DNA of 32,607 nucleotides. It comes from Rhabdothermincola sp036846205. GTDB taxonomy: Bacteria > Actinomycetota > Acidimicrobiia > Acidimicrobiales > Acidimicrobilacustridaceae. Made by a program: the position numbers and the translations under genes. The DNA lies in contig NZ_DAIUCK010000026.1 of assembly GCF_036846205.1 (NCBI RefSeq), positions 1 through 32,607 on the forward strand, in the 5' to 3' direction. The notes under the pieces were generated by a model. That model worked only from the letters and a program-made list of their open reading frames with translations. It was not told the DNA's origin and made no database searches. Positions 6,649 to 14,970 of the stretch are shown piece by piece; the stretch's first letter is position 1; every line of letters begins with the position of its first letter.

Positions 6649-8681
6649 GCGTTCCCATAGACGATCTCCCCCCGCCTCGTGGCGCCGGTCGCCCCGACGG
6701 GTCCGGCCGGGTACCACCGCACAACCTCCAAGCCGAGGAGTCTCTGCTCGGAGCGATGCTCTTGTCGAAGGACGCGATCGCTGCGGCGACGGAGATCCTC
6801 GACGCCAGCGACTTCTACAAGCCCGCCCACGGCCACATCTTCGAGGCCATCACGAATCTCTCGGCGGCGGGAGAGCCGGCCGATCCCGTCACCGTGGCCG
6901 ATGAGCTGCGCCGAGCGGGGCTGCTGGAAGCGATCGGCGGCCAGGCCGTGCTCGCCGATCTGCAGGCATCCACCCCCGCCACCTCGAACGCTCAGCGCTA
7001 TGCGCGGATCATCGAAGAGCACGCGCTGCTCCGGAAGCTCATCGGCGTGGCTGGCGAGATTGCCGAGATGGGCTACGAGGTGCCCGACGACGTCACCAAG
7101 GTGGTTGACCGGGCGGAGTCGCTGGTGTTCGATGTGGCCCAGCGCCGGGTGACCGACACCATGGCGCCGATCCACGATCTGCTCGACGCCAACCTCGACC
7201 GGCTTGAGACGCTCTACGAGCGGGGCGACGCGATCACCGGTGCACCCACCGGATTCATCGATCTCGACGAGCTCCTGTCCGGTCTCCAGGACAGCGCGCT
7301 GTACGTACTCGGGGCGCGTCCCTCGGCGGGCAAGACCGCGCTGGCGCTGTGCATCGCCACCAACGTCGCGGTGGAAGCGGGCCGTCCCGTGCTCATCTTC
7401 TCGTTGGAGATGAGCCAGCTCGAGCTCACCCAGCGCATGCTCTGCGCGGAGGCTCGGGTGGACTCCAAGCGAGTGCGCAACGGGGTGCTCACCGAAGGTG
7501 ACTGGCAGAAGATCGCTCACGCGACCGGCCGGCTCGCCGAGGCGCCGATCTGGATCGACGACAACCCCAATCTCACCATCATGGAGCTGCGTTCGAAGGC
7601 CCGGCGCCTCAAGGCTCGCATCGGCGACCTGGGCCTGGTGGTGGTCGACTACCTGCAGCTCATGACCGGGCGCTCCACGGCCGAGAACCGCCAGGTGGAG
7701 GTGAGCGAGATCAGCCGGGGCCTCAAGATTCTCGCCCGGGAGCTGGAGTGCCCGGTGCTGGCGCTGTCGCAGCTGTCGCGCTCCCTGGAGCTGCGCGCGG
7801 ACAAGCGACCGATCCTCGCGGACCTGCGTGAGTCGGGCTGTCTGACCGCCGACACCCGCCTGACGAGAGCCGACACCGGTGAGCAGGTCACGATGGGCGA
7901 GCTGCTCGAGCGCGACGAGCGGGACGTGCCCATCTGGACCCTCGACGAGCACTACCGGCTCAAGGTGGGCCGGCTCTCGCACGTGTTCCCGAGCGGTGTG
8001 AAGACCGTCTACGAGATGCGCCTGGCTTCGGGGCGGTGCATCAAGGCGAGCGCGAACCACCCGTTTCTCGCACTCGAGGGCTGGTTCCCCCTCGAGAAGC
8101 TCGATGTGGGCGATTTCGTGGCCGTGCCCGGAGAGGGGAGGTGGCCGCCGTCGGTAGGGGCCGGCGGCGGCCACTCCACCCCGGTGGTACCGAGAGAGGT
8201 GTGGACCTACGTGCGCAAGGTCCTCCCGAACCTGGGGGTGGACGTGCGCGACCTGGAGTCGGGCTTCGGTGGCCGGGATGCCTTCCTCGACCAGGTGTAC
8301 GGCGAACCGCTCACTCGGGAGCAGGTGACCCGCCTGGCCGACCTGGTGCCGGACCCGGTGCTCGCCGACCTCGCCCACGGGGACGTGTGGTGGGACTGCA
8401 TCGTCGGCATCACCGAGCTGGGCGAAGAGCCGGTCTACGACGCCACGGTGCCAGGCACCCACAACTTCGTGGCCGAGGGCGTGGTGGTGCACAACTCGAT
8501 CGAGCAGGACGCTGATGTCGTGCTGTTCATCTACCGGGACGAGGTGTACCACCCCGACTCGCCCGATCGTGGCACAGCGGAGATCCTGGTCAGCAAGCAC
8601 CGCAACGGCCCGACCGGAGTCGTGCGCCTGGCGTTCCTCGATCACTACACCAAGTTCGCCAACATGGCCCGCGGCGCCTGA
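6645..8681 (+). CDS. dnaB: Replicative DNA helicase DnaB, intein-containing precursor
   Basis: A 678-residue precursor. Removing the 219-residue intein leaves 459 residues, the normal DnaB length. The N-terminal domain (PPHNLQAEESLLGAML, about 23-38) binds primase. The RecA-like motor has its Walker A at 223-231 (GARPSAGKT, Lys230), SLEMSQLELTQRM, the Walker B region LVVVDYLQLM and PVLALSQLSR. The intein splits the conserved segment RESG / SIEQDADVVLFIYRDE. As hexameric helicase it unwinds DNA at the fork. The ATG at 6645 was chosen because family similarity starts soon after and because it overlaps the upstream leader frame; a longer GTG start at 6552 adds implausible sequence. rplI-dnaB adjacency is standard in Actinobacteria. 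Confidence 0.96.
   Translation: MSVPIDDLPPPRGAGRPDGSGRVPPHNLQAEESLLGAMLLSKDAIAAATEILDASDFYKPAHGHIFEAITNLSAAGEPADPVTVADELRRAGLLEAIGGQAVLADLQASTPATSNAQRYARIIEEHALLRKLIGVAGEIAEMGYEVPDDVTKVVDRAESLVFDVAQRRVTDTMAPIHDLLDANLDRLETLYERGDAITGAPTGFIDLDELLSGLQDSALYVLGARPSAGKTALALCIATNVAVEAGRPVLIFSLEMSQLELTQRMLCAEARVDSKRVRNGVLTEGDWQKIAHATGRLAEAPIWIDDNPNLTIMELRSKARRLKARIGDLGLVVVDYLQLMTGRSTAENRQVEVSEISRGLKILARELECPVLALSQLSRSLELRADKRPILADLRESGCLTADTRLTRADTGEQVTMGELLERDERDVPIWTLDEHYRLKVGRLSHVFPSGVKTVYEMRLASGRCIKASANHPFLALEGWFPLEKLDVGDFVAVPGEGRWPPSVGAGGGHSTPVVPREVWTYVRKVLPNLGVDVRDLESGFGGRDAFLDQVYGEPLTREQVTRLADLVPDPVLADLAHGDVWWDCIVGITELGEEPVYDATVPGTHNFVAEGVVVHNSIEQDADVVLFIYRDEVYHPDSPDRGTAEILVSKHRNGPTGVVRLAFLDHYTKFANMARGA
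7839..8495 (+). other. DnaB mini-intein (219 aa)
   Basis: An in-frame protein-splicing element. It begins with Cys1 (CLTADTRL, block A). Block B is SANHPFL with His74; the usual Thr of TxxH is Ser. Block F is VYDATVPGTHNF at 199-210. It ends VVVHN with His218-Asn219, and the first extein residue after it is Ser. All main splicing residues are present, so it should be active. Residues of roughly 98-185 form a linker without a recognisable LAGLIDADG motif, but WWDCIVGI just before block F resembles the end of the endonuclease insert in larger DnaB inteins. It therefore looks like an eroded endonuclease. The insertion point RESG/SIEQD is the one used by the Synechocystis DnaB intein. Confidence 0.92.
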
Positions 8682-8702
8682 CCGCCCAGGATTCGGGGCC
8701 CG

Positions 8703-9914
8703 TCAGAGCCCTCGCGATCGCAGCCAGTCGATCACCAGGTCGAGCGTCTCCCGGCGATAGCCGTGGAGGTAATGGGGCGCTCCCACGATCAGCTCGTACG
8801 TGAGGTCCTCGGCGCCGGAGGCATCGCGGATCGCCTCTGCCTGGTGCAAGCGGATCTCGGTGTCGCCCGTGGGGTGCACGATGAGGGTGGGCACCTGTAC
8901 GAAGGGCATCGTGTGGGCCAGCGCAGCGCGCGACGACAGCCCCGACCAGGTCGACAGCCAACCGCGTGCGGTCATCGTCCGGGCCAGCCCGCCGTAGCCG
9001 TAGTTGGCGTCGTGCGGATCGGGATGGGCGAACACCGAGCCGAGCGGGCGATCGTCCGGGTCGATCGAGGGGTCGAGGTACGCCGGATCGGCGAGGGTGC
9101 GGTAGATGGTGAGGTATCGAGCGTGGACGGCTCGCCGGCGGGCGTCGATCCAGCCCCGCGAGCCGCGCTCGAACCGGGCCAACGAGGCCCGTGCCGCCTG
9201 GCGCTCCTCGAGCGCGGCCCGCGCGATGGCATCGATCCGGGCGACCCGCTCCCGCTGCGCGGCCCGGTAGGTGGCCAGCCAGCCGGGGTCGTAGCGCGAC
9301 GGTTCAGGCCACGGGCGCCAGCCGTTGTCCGGGTGGTACATGTCGAGCGAGGGGTCGACCGAGAAGGGGTCGTTCTCATCGGTGACCGACGGGTCGATCA
9401 CCTGGAGCATGAACACCCCCTCGCCCGGATGAGCAGCCAACGCCACGAACGCGTCGCCGAGGGGTTCGCCCCGCTCTGCAGCCTGGGCGTGGGCCAGTGC
9501 CATCAACGACCCTCCGCCACTGTTACCGAGCAGCACCACGTGCACGGCCCCGCGACGACGCATCTCGGCCACCGCGCACTCGACGTCGACGGCGCATTTC
9601 TCGTGCAGGCAGTCGGTGTCGTTGTTGACGTACCGGGTCGCCAACCCGAGCACCCCGTAGCCTGCCGCGGCGAGCAGCGGGCAGGCGTAGTGCACACTGA
9701 AGTCGCCGCGGGGGTGAGCGAGCACCACCGCGGTCCGCCACGGAGTGCCGCCGGGCGGCGTCCAGAGGATGCCCCGTACCACCGCACCGTCGGAGGTGAT
9801 CAGGGCCACCGGTTCGCGCCCGAGTGGTCGTCCCGGGTCGTCGGCGGGATCGGGCCAGTAGCCGAGCGCGGGCCTGCTCGCCGAGCCTCCCGTCGCCGTC
9901 ATCCCGAAGGTCAT
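8703..9914 (-). CDS. Alpha/beta hydrolase family protein
   Basis: A 403-residue putative serine hydrolase, substrate unknown. The core fold is recognisable: an N-terminal strand with AVVLAHPRGDF, then the nucleophile elbow VVLLGNSGGGS with Ser132. Near the end are TLIVHPTGDTEIRLHQA, with the likely acid Asp, and VGAPHYLHGYRRETLDLVIDWL, with the likely catalytic His. A long insertion between strands (about 150-330), rich in Trp, Arg and Pro, probably forms a cap over the active site. The start ATG at 9914 gives MTFGMTATGG; a second ATG 12 nt further in is possible. It follows the VOC gene by 34 nt on the same strand, suggesting a two-gene operon for a small-molecule pathway. It is convergent with dnaB. 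Confidence 0.85.
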   Translation of the reverse strand: MTFGMTATGGSASRPALGYWPDPADDPGRPLGREPVALITSDGAVVRGILWTPPGGTPWRTAVVLAHPRGDFSVHYACPLLAAAGYGVLGLATRYVNNDTDCLHEKCAVDVECAVAEMRRRGAVHVVLLGNSGGGSLMALAHAQAAERGEPLGDAFVALAAHPGEGVFMLQVIDPSVTDENDPFSVDPSLDMYHPDNGWRPWPEPSRYDPGWLATYRAAQRERVARIDAIARAALEERQAARASLARFERGSRGWIDARRRAVHARYLTIYRTLADPAYLDPSIDPDDRPLGSVFAHPDPHDANYGYGGLARTMTARGWLSTWSGLSSRAALAHTMPFVQVPTLIVHPTGDTEIRLHQAEAIRDASGAEDLTYELIVGAPHYLHGYRRETLDLVIDWLRSRGL

Positions 9915-9948
9915 GGTTCGAGGACGAGGGTCTCGCAGGTTGCTCCGG

Positions 9949-10482
9949 TCACGCCCGCGAGGGAGCGACCCGCCGGGCCTGGTGGAACACCGGTGTGGGC
10001 ATGGTCTCCAGTGGCGGGTGTGGATCGGTGAGCAGCCGGTGCGCCGAGGCCCGGTCGCGCTCGTCGAGCGAGCGGGCATCCGCGCACCACTCGACGAGGA
10101 TCCCGTTCGGGTCGACGGTGTAGGCCGAGACACAGAAGCCGTGGTTGAGCTCCATCACGTCGTAGCCCTGTTCGAGCCAGCGGTCACGCTTGGCGGGCAG
10201 GTCGTCCAGCTCGGCTGCGAATGCGAGGTGGTTCACCCATGTCGGGAGACCGAGGCCGGTCGAGATGGCGGGATCGAAGGCGGGGATGCTCTCGTCGTGG
10301 AGCTCCCAGAAAGCGACCAGACCGCCGCCACCGGTGTCGTAGAAGGCGTGCTTGGCCCACCCTCCTTCGCTCTCCGTCGGGCCGACGACGATCTTCACCA
10401 GCTCGAAGCCCATGGCCTCGGTGTAGAAACGGTGGGTCACCTCCAGATCGCGAACGGCGAGCGCTACGTGATGGAACCCCAT
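9949..10482 (-). CDS. VOC-superfamily (glyoxalase/dioxygenase-like) metalloprotein
   Basis: A 177-residue vicinal-oxygen-chelate protein. It opens with the typical strand GFHHVALAVRDLEVTHRFYTEAMGF (residues 2-26), where one of the two His is a metal ligand. A second ligand is the His of WVNHLAF, and the C-terminal Glu of ILVEW completes a usual HHE-type site. DPNGILVEW is the hallmark of ring-cleaving dioxygenases, glyoxalases and related isomerases, so the exact reaction cannot be assigned. The ATG at 10482 has GGGAGG 3-8 nt upstream on its strand. It is the first gene of a pair with the alpha/beta hydrolase. The tail after residue 150 is not conserved in the fold. Confidence 0.88.
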   Translation of the reverse strand: MGFHHVALAVRDLEVTHRFYTEAMGFELVKIVVGPTESEGGWAKHAFYDTGGGGLVAFWELHDESIPAFDPAISTGLGLPTWVNHLAFAAELDDLPAKRDRWLEQGYDVMELNHGFCVSAYTVDPNGILVEWCADARSLDERDRASAHRLLTDPHPPLETMPTPVFHQARRVAPSRA

Positions 10483-10648
10483 GGTCCTCCCCCTTCCCGC
10501 CCCCGGGTAGGGACGTGGCCGTCGCACGGCTCCGCGCCATACCACGCCAGGATCCCACGTGTGCACCCGGTTCACCACCATGGCCGTAGCTGCGACGGCG
10601 GAGGTTGTGAATCCGGGTGATCGCGCCGGGGCGACTGGGCAACACGGC

Positions 10649-10654
10649 TACCGT
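10649..10654 (+). promoter_or_regulatory. -10 hexamer TACCGT for the gene at 10663 (leaderless)
   Basis: TACCGT lies 8 nt before the GTG at 10663, so the transcript would start at or beside the start codon. No -35 is recognised. Confidence 0.45.
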
Positions 10655-10662
10655 CGCCGGAC

Positions 10663-11376
10663 GTGATCCTGCCTCGCCGGCACGCGGTCGTGACCGCCCT
10701 CGCGGGAATCGTGGTGGGGATGCTGGCCGCTGCCGCTCTGGTCGCGTCCGGGACGCTCGAGCGAGCCCCGGACCAGGCCCAGCCGGTCGAGGAACTGCTC
10801 GCGGCCTACCGGCGCAGTCGTGAGGGGACCTACCTCGTCGAGGCCACCTTCACTCGGACGATGCCCGACGGGCGCCAACTCGGGTCGGCGGCACTCGTGG
10901 TGCAGCGCCCCCCAGACTCCCTGAGACGCCAACTCGGCAGCGTGACCGGCACTTTGCAGGGGCGAAGCCTCAACTGCACCTCGGCGACCGATGGCCGGGT
11001 GCAGTGCGCGCCCACCGGGGAGGTTCGTCCCTGGCAGGAGCAGGTCGACAGGGACGTCGAGGTGCTGAGGTCCTACTTCGATCCTGCCTACCCCCTTTAC
11101 CGGGTGCGCCGCGACGGCGAGGGCTGTTTCGTGCTCGACCAGGACCGCCCGTACCCGGACCCCACCTACGGCACGCACAGTCGCATGTGCTTCGACCCGA
11201 CCACCGGGGCGATGACGTTGCTCGAGTTGACCCGTGAGACCGGGGCGGTCGATCGCTTCGAGGCGAACACGGTGCGTGGCGATGTGAGCGACGCCGACCT
11301 GCGGGTCGAGGCCGATCAGGCATACGACGCCCGTGACCAGGCAGGCAACGTGGTGGGCGGGGTCCCCGGCGGCTGA
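10663..11376 (+). CDS. Membrane-anchored or secreted protein of unknown function
   Basis: A 237-residue protein with a short basic N-terminus and one hydrophobic segment at about 8-30 (signal peptide or anchor). The rest is extracytoplasmic. The segment ELLAAYRRSREGTYLVEATFTRT followed by alternating beta-type sequence resembles the opening of LolA/LppX-like lipid-binding folds, but this is only an impression. Four Cys (LNCTS, VQCAP, GCFV, RMCF) could form two disulfides. The GTG start has a leaderless-type -10 8 nt upstream. A perfect 13-bp hairpin lies 51 nt after the stop, so the gene is probably monocistronic. Confidence 0.7.
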   Translation: MILPRRHAVVTALAGIVVGMLAAAALVASGTLERAPDQAQPVEELLAAYRRSREGTYLVEATFTRTMPDGRQLGSAALVVQRPPDSLRRQLGSVTGTLQGRSLNCTSATDGRVQCAPTGEVRPWQEQVDRDVEVLRSYFDPAYPLYRVRRDGEGCFVLDQDRPYPDPTYGTHSRMCFDPTTGAMTLLELTRETGAVDRFEANTVRGDVSDADLRVEADQAYDARDQAGNVVGGVPGG

Positions 11377-11427
11377 GGGTCCGAGCGGCTGACCGGCGAT
11401 GGAGGTGGTGGCTCGGGGTCCGACGCG

Positions 11428-11464
11428 CCACGACCCCAGGGGATGGAGGATCCTGGGGTCGTGG
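11428..11464 (+). terminator. Perfect 13-bp hairpin terminator
   Basis: CCACGACCCCAGG (11428-11440) pairs without mismatch with CCTGGGGTCGTGG (11452-11464) across an 11-nt loop, 51 nt after the stop of the secreted-protein gene. No T-run follows. The stretch 11465-11668 holds nothing further that I can support. Confidence 0.55.
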
Positions 11465-11668
11465 GGATCCGAGGGGGGCGGAGGCCACGAAGGCGCCAGA
11501 ACCCGTGAGAGTTGCTGGTGGCGATGCGTTTGGAGGGAGTTGCGACCCCCGCCCGTCCCCGATGTGCGCCGGTGGGGGCGATGTCCACCGACACTCGTCC
11601 ATCGGCAGGCCGCGGGACCACCTTGAGTGGTTTTTTCCGGCGGAGCTCCAGCGGGGTCGGTCAGCCGG

Positions 11669-11953
11669 ATGAGGGCGGTGTCAGTACTGGGTCACGATGG
11701 GCGACCGGTTCTGGCGTGGGTCGGCCGGTTGGACGATCCTTTGGCTGTGCTGTTCCTCGGCGAAGACCTGCTGGCCTGGCTGGTGTTGGCCATCGGTGCC
11801 GCGCTCGCGCTCGGGACCCTCCTCGCGCTGGTGCGCCCCCGGGCGGAGACCCCGCAAGGAGAGCTGGCCCGCCCACCACTCGGGCGAAGCGTGGTGATGA
11901 TCACCATCGGCACCGTCGCGGCCTTGTGGGGGTTGGCCAGCCTGCTCAGGTGA
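11669..11953 (+). CDS. Small membrane protein, two predicted helices, unknown function
   Basis: Two hydrophobic segments are clear: DLLAWLVLAIGAALALGTLLALV and, after a short Pro/Arg loop, SVVMITIGTVAALWGLASLL. Both ends would lie on the same side of the membrane. No catalytic motif is seen. The start is uncertain. ATG 11669 gives 94 residues; the GTG at 11747 would give a compact 68-residue protein beginning MLFLGEDLLAW and may be the true start, since the residues before it look unstructured. The next gene is the TetR regulator 80 nt downstream, which has its own promoter-like hexamer. Confidence 0.55.
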   Translation: MRAVSVLGHDGRPVLAWVGRLDDPLAVLFLGEDLLAWLVLAIGAALALGTLLALVRPRAETPQGELARPPLGRSVVMITIGTVAALWGLASLLR

Positions 11954-12020
11954 TGGCACCTCGCAGAGGCTGCCCCGGCTGATGGCGGACTGCCCCGCTG
12001 ACGACATGGATGCGGCCCGG

Positions 12021-12026
12021 TACGCT
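12021..12026 (+). promoter_or_regulatory. -10 hexamer TACGCT for the TetR gene (leaderless)
   Basis: TACGCT lies 7 nt before the ATG at 12034, supporting that start over the in-frame GTG at 12010 and indicating a leaderless mRNA. Confidence 0.5.
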
Positions 12027-12033
12027 CTGGTCG

Positions 12034-12693
12034 ATGGGCACCCCAGAAACGGACTGGGTCCGGGCGCCGCGGCAGGCTCGCAGCCAGGAGACGTTTGAGC
12101 GGTTCGTCGCCGCGACGAGGGAGTTGCTCGACGAGAAGCCGTTCGACGAGATCACCGTGTCCGACATCGTGGGGCGGGCCGGGCGGACCGTCGGCTCGTT
12201 CTACGCCCGCTTCGACGACAAGTACGGGGTTCTCTACGAGCTCGTGTCCCGTATCGACCGCCGCATCAGCGATGTGGTGCGGGCGTTCTGCGATCCCGTT
12301 CGTTGGGAGGGTCACCCCGTCGAGGACTTCGTCGACGAGTCGGTACGCCTCAACGTCGCCGCTTACCGGCGCATGCCCGCGTTGTTCCGGGCCGCGCTGT
12401 GCGCGGCGACCACCGACGAGCGGTTCCGCCGGGCGCGGGTGGAGGTCATGCAGTTCTGCGCCGAGCAGCAGAAGCGCTTCCTTCTGACTCGTGCCGGCGA
12501 GCTGGGCTGCCCCGATCCGTCGCGTGCGTCGGATCTGATGTTCGAGTTCGTGTCCGCCACCCTCGACCATGAGCTGCTCTTCGGCCGCTTCACCGTGACG
12601 TGCCCGACATCCGACCTCGACCTCATCGTCGAGCTCACTGCGCAGTGCCGGCATGTGCTCGGCTTGGGCGTGGTCTCCGAGCCGGTGGCTTGA
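12034..12693 (+). CDS. TetR/AcrR family transcriptional regulator
   Basis: A 219-residue one-component repressor-type protein. The N-terminal DNA-binding domain is canonical: RQARSQETFERFVAATRELL, then the helix-turn-helix ITVSDIVGRAGRTVGSFYARFDDK at about 40-63. The C-terminal ligand-binding and dimerisation domain is all helical and not conserved, so the effector cannot be named. It is followed 17 nt later by a membrane protein in the same direction and preceded by a small membrane protein, either of which could be a target. No clear palindromic operator was found near its promoter. Confidence 0.9.
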   Translation: MGTPETDWVRAPRQARSQETFERFVAATRELLDEKPFDEITVSDIVGRAGRTVGSFYARFDDKYGVLYELVSRIDRRISDVVRAFCDPVRWEGHPVEDFVDESVRLNVAAYRRMPALFRAALCAATTDERFRRARVEVMQFCAEQQKRFLLTRAGELGCPDPSRASDLMFEFVSATLDHELLFGRFTVTCPTSDLDLIVELTAQCRHVLGLGVVSEPVA

Positions 12694-12710
12694 GCTCAGG
12701 GGGCGGCACG

Positions 12711-13565
12711 GTGGGGGACGACCCGGAGGCCGCAGCCTGGGAGCGTGCCCGCCAGCGGCTCGCCCAGCAAGAGGCGGAGAGGCAGCGCCTGCAAGAGGCG
12801 CGCCAGCATGCCGAGCAACAGATGCTGGCCGAGCAGGCGGCGCGGCACCGGCGCCAAGCCCGGCGACGGCTCGCAGTTGCTGCCGTGGCGATCGTGGTGG
12901 TGGCGGCCGCGGTCGGTGTCCTGCTTCGGTCAACGGCACGGGAGCCTGGCGACCAGGCCGGCTGGCTGCAGAGCTTGGGATTCGACGAATCGGCGGGTGA
13001 TGCCGGACCGGACCCGACTTCCACCACGCCGGATCGCCTTGGGGGAGTAGGCGGAGCGGCCGGGTCACAGCCGGGGGGGACGGGTTCGAGTCCCTCGTCG
13101 GTTCCGACTCGGCTCGACGCCCCTGAGCCGCCCCGCATCGACACCAGCGGGGACGACTTCGAGCGGATCTGGCGCCAGGCGCAACTCTACGAGGGCTGGC
13201 TGGTACGCCATCCGGACCCGGCGCTGGCGACCGAGATCTACGTCGCCGGGACGCCGACCACCGAACGGGTGGTCGAGCTGCTCACCCAACTTCAGCGAGA
13301 GGGTTGGAGGATCGAGGTGCACGGCTACCGGATCCTCGGTGTCACGCTGGACGAGCGTCCCGGACCCGACATCGTGATCCTGAGATACGCCGACACCTAC
13401 ACCGGGCGGGATGTGGTGGACCGTGCCACGGGAGCCGTGATCGAGCGGGAGGACTACGACGGCCGCGCTCGCCTGTGGAGGCTCGAGATGCGGCGTGGTG
13501 AGGACGCCCGGTGGCGGGCAGCCGACATCCAGTTCCTCCGGTTCGGCGACGTCGCCGCGCCATGA
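12711..13565 (+). CDS. Single-pass membrane protein with coiled coil and extracytoplasmic domain
   Basis: A 284-residue protein of unknown function. Residues 1-60 are a charged Glu/Gln/Arg/Ala-rich coiled coil (WERARQRLAQQEAERQRLQ). One membrane helix follows (RRLAVAAVAIVVVAAAVGVLL), then a Pro/Gly/Ser/Thr-rich linker. A folded domain of about 130 residues begins at GDDFERIWRQAQLYEGWLVRHPDP, with alternating strands (EVHGYRILGV, PDIVILRYADTY, WRLEMRRGEDARWRAADIQF) like NTF2- or Mce-associated-type extracytoplasmic domains; that likeness is an inference. The GTG at 12711 has AGGGGG 8 nt upstream and follows the TetR stop by 17 nt, suggesting co-transcription. Confidence 0.7.
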   Translation: MGDDPEAAAWERARQRLAQQEAERQRLQEARQHAEQQMLAEQAARHRRQARRRLAVAAVAIVVVAAAVGVLLRSTAREPGDQAGWLQSLGFDESAGDAGPDPTSTTPDRLGGVGGAAGSQPGGTGSSPSSVPTRLDAPEPPRIDTSGDDFERIWRQAQLYEGWLVRHPDPALATEIYVAGTPTTERVVELLTQLQREGWRIEVHGYRILGVTLDERPGPDIVILRYADTYTGRDVVDRATGAVIEREDYDGRARLWRLEMRRGEDARWRAADIQFLRFGDVAAP

Positions 13566-13633
13566 CCGGTTCGAAGCGTTCCGCCGAGCTACGGCGTTCA
13601 GCCGGCATTCGCACCTCCCCGGGTCACCTGGAC

Positions 13634-13639
13634 TAGTGT
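13634..13639 (+). promoter_or_regulatory. -10 hexamer TAGTGT for the VanY-type gene (leaderless)
   Basis: TAGTGT lies 7 nt before the GTG at 13647. This matches the leaderless pattern of the window and supports that start. Confidence 0.5.
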
Positions 13640-13646
13640 TACAGAC

Positions 13647-14903
13647 GTGTTGCGAATGTTGCCGGCCCGTGTCGGCAGGCGAGGCCCCCGCCACCCGCTG
13701 CCGCCGGGCCGCTGGCGGCCACTCGTCGGCGCCCTGGCCGCTGGCCTGATCGCCCTCGCCGCGATCCCCGCCGCTGCACAGCAAGGCGCGAAGGACCCGC
13801 GGGCCGAGCGCGACCGGATCCGGAGCAAGCGGGCCGAGGTGGCCACGCAGGTCGATGCCCTTCGGGCCGAGGATGCCGAGGTCGACGCCGCGCTGGCGGC
13901 CCTCGACGAGAATCTCCGAGGCAAGCAAGCCGCCTTTGTTGATGCGGACCGCGCGGCCAGCGAGGCGGAGCGTGAAGCAGCCGAAGCCCGCGAAGCGGAG
14001 CGGCAGAAGGAGGCGGAGATCGAGCGTCTTCGCGAGGCGATCGCTGGCTTCGCGGTGGCCGCGTACGTGAACCCGCCTGGCGAGGACTTCTTCGACAGCT
14101 TCCGGGCCGCGAGTGCCGGTGACGCGCTGCAGAAGCGCACCTTGCTCGATCTGCGATCCGGTCGTGACGCCGATCTGCTCGACGAGTTGCGCGCCGCGCA
14201 ACACGAACTGAAGGAGCTGCGCGAGCGGGCCGAACGCGCCAGCGAGGAGGCGCGCCAGCGACGCGCGGTCGCTGAGCAACAGCTCGGCGAAGTGCAGGCC
14301 GCGCGGGCCCAGCAGGCGCAGTTCGCTGCGCAGGTCCAGCAGCGTCTCGACGCCCGCCTCGGTGAGGCTGCCGCGCTGGAGGAGACCGATCGAGAGCTGT
14401 CCGCGGAGATCAGCCGGCGCGAAGCCGAGCTCGCTGAACGTCTCCGTCGCATGTCGGCGTCCCCGGCTGCCGGCGGTGGGTCAGGCGGAGGTCCCCCGAT
14501 CCCCGTGTCCGGCCCGATCGCGCTGGCGAACGTGCGGGGGATCGTGGTGGCCGCCAGCATCGCTGGCCAGACCGAAGCCATGCTCGCCGCTGCGGCGGCG
14601 GATGGGATCGTGTTGTCGGGCACCGGGTACCGCGACATCTCCCGCCAGATCGAGCTCCGGCGGCAGCACTGTGGCTCGAGCGAGTACGCCATCTACCAGA
14701 TGCCAGCCGAGCAGTGCCGGCCACCCACGGCTCGGCCGGGTGCCTCCAAACACGAGCAAGGGCTCGCCATCGACTTCACTGAGGGCGGCCGTACCTTGTC
14801 GCGCAGCAGCGCCGGGTTTCAGTGGCTGGCGGCGAACGCCGGCCGCTTCGGTTTCGTCAACCTGCCGAGCGAGCCCTGGCACTGGTCGGTCGGCGGAGGT
14901 TGA
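13647..14903 (+). CDS. Coiled-coil protein with C-terminal M15 (VanY-type) D-Ala-D-Ala carboxypeptidase domain
   Basis: A 418-residue secreted cell-wall protein. A signal peptide or anchor lies at about 24-45, ending AAAQQ. Residues 50-270 form a long Glu/Ala/Arg coiled coil, like the regulatory coils of FtsX-linked wall hydrolases. A Gly/Pro linker follows, then an M15B peptidase domain with the zinc motif SKHEQGLAIDF (His369, Asp376) and EPWHW (Glu409, His412). These are the expected metal and catalytic residues, so peptidoglycan carboxypeptidase or endopeptidase activity is likely. The combination of long coil and VanY domain suggests a coil-controlled wall hydrolase, possibly at division. 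Several Cys in the domain (QHCGS, EQCRP) may form a disulfide. It starts at a leaderless GTG. Confidence 0.88.
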   Translation: MLRMLPARVGRRGPRHPLPPGRWRPLVGALAAGLIALAAIPAAAQQGAKDPRAERDRIRSKRAEVATQVDALRAEDAEVDAALAALDENLRGKQAAFVDADRAASEAEREAAEAREAERQKEAEIERLREAIAGFAVAAYVNPPGEDFFDSFRAASAGDALQKRTLLDLRSGRDADLLDELRAAQHELKELRERAERASEEARQRRAVAEQQLGEVQAARAQQAQFAAQVQQRLDARLGEAAALEETDRELSAEISRREAELAERLRRMSASPAAGGGSGGGPPIPVSGPIALANVRGIVVAASIAGQTEAMLAAAAADGIVLSGTGYRDISRQIELRRQHCGSSEYAIYQMPAEQCRPPTARPGASKHEQGLAIDFTEGGRTLSRSSAGFQWLAANAGRFGFVNLPSEPWHWSVGGG

Positions 14904-14970
14904 GCGGACTCCCCATCGAGTGCATCGGCCCGGCTCCCGGGTGCCGGCCGATGGTGCCAGCGTCGCGAGC

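Noticed and set aside
6531..8645. 704-residue open frame antisense to dnaB
   Set aside because: Mirror frame of dnaB; His/Val/Arg-rich composition typical of shadows.
8763..10031. 422-residue plus-strand frame over the hydrolase and VOC genes
   Set aside because: The minus-strand genes have clear folds and catalytic motifs; this frame has none.
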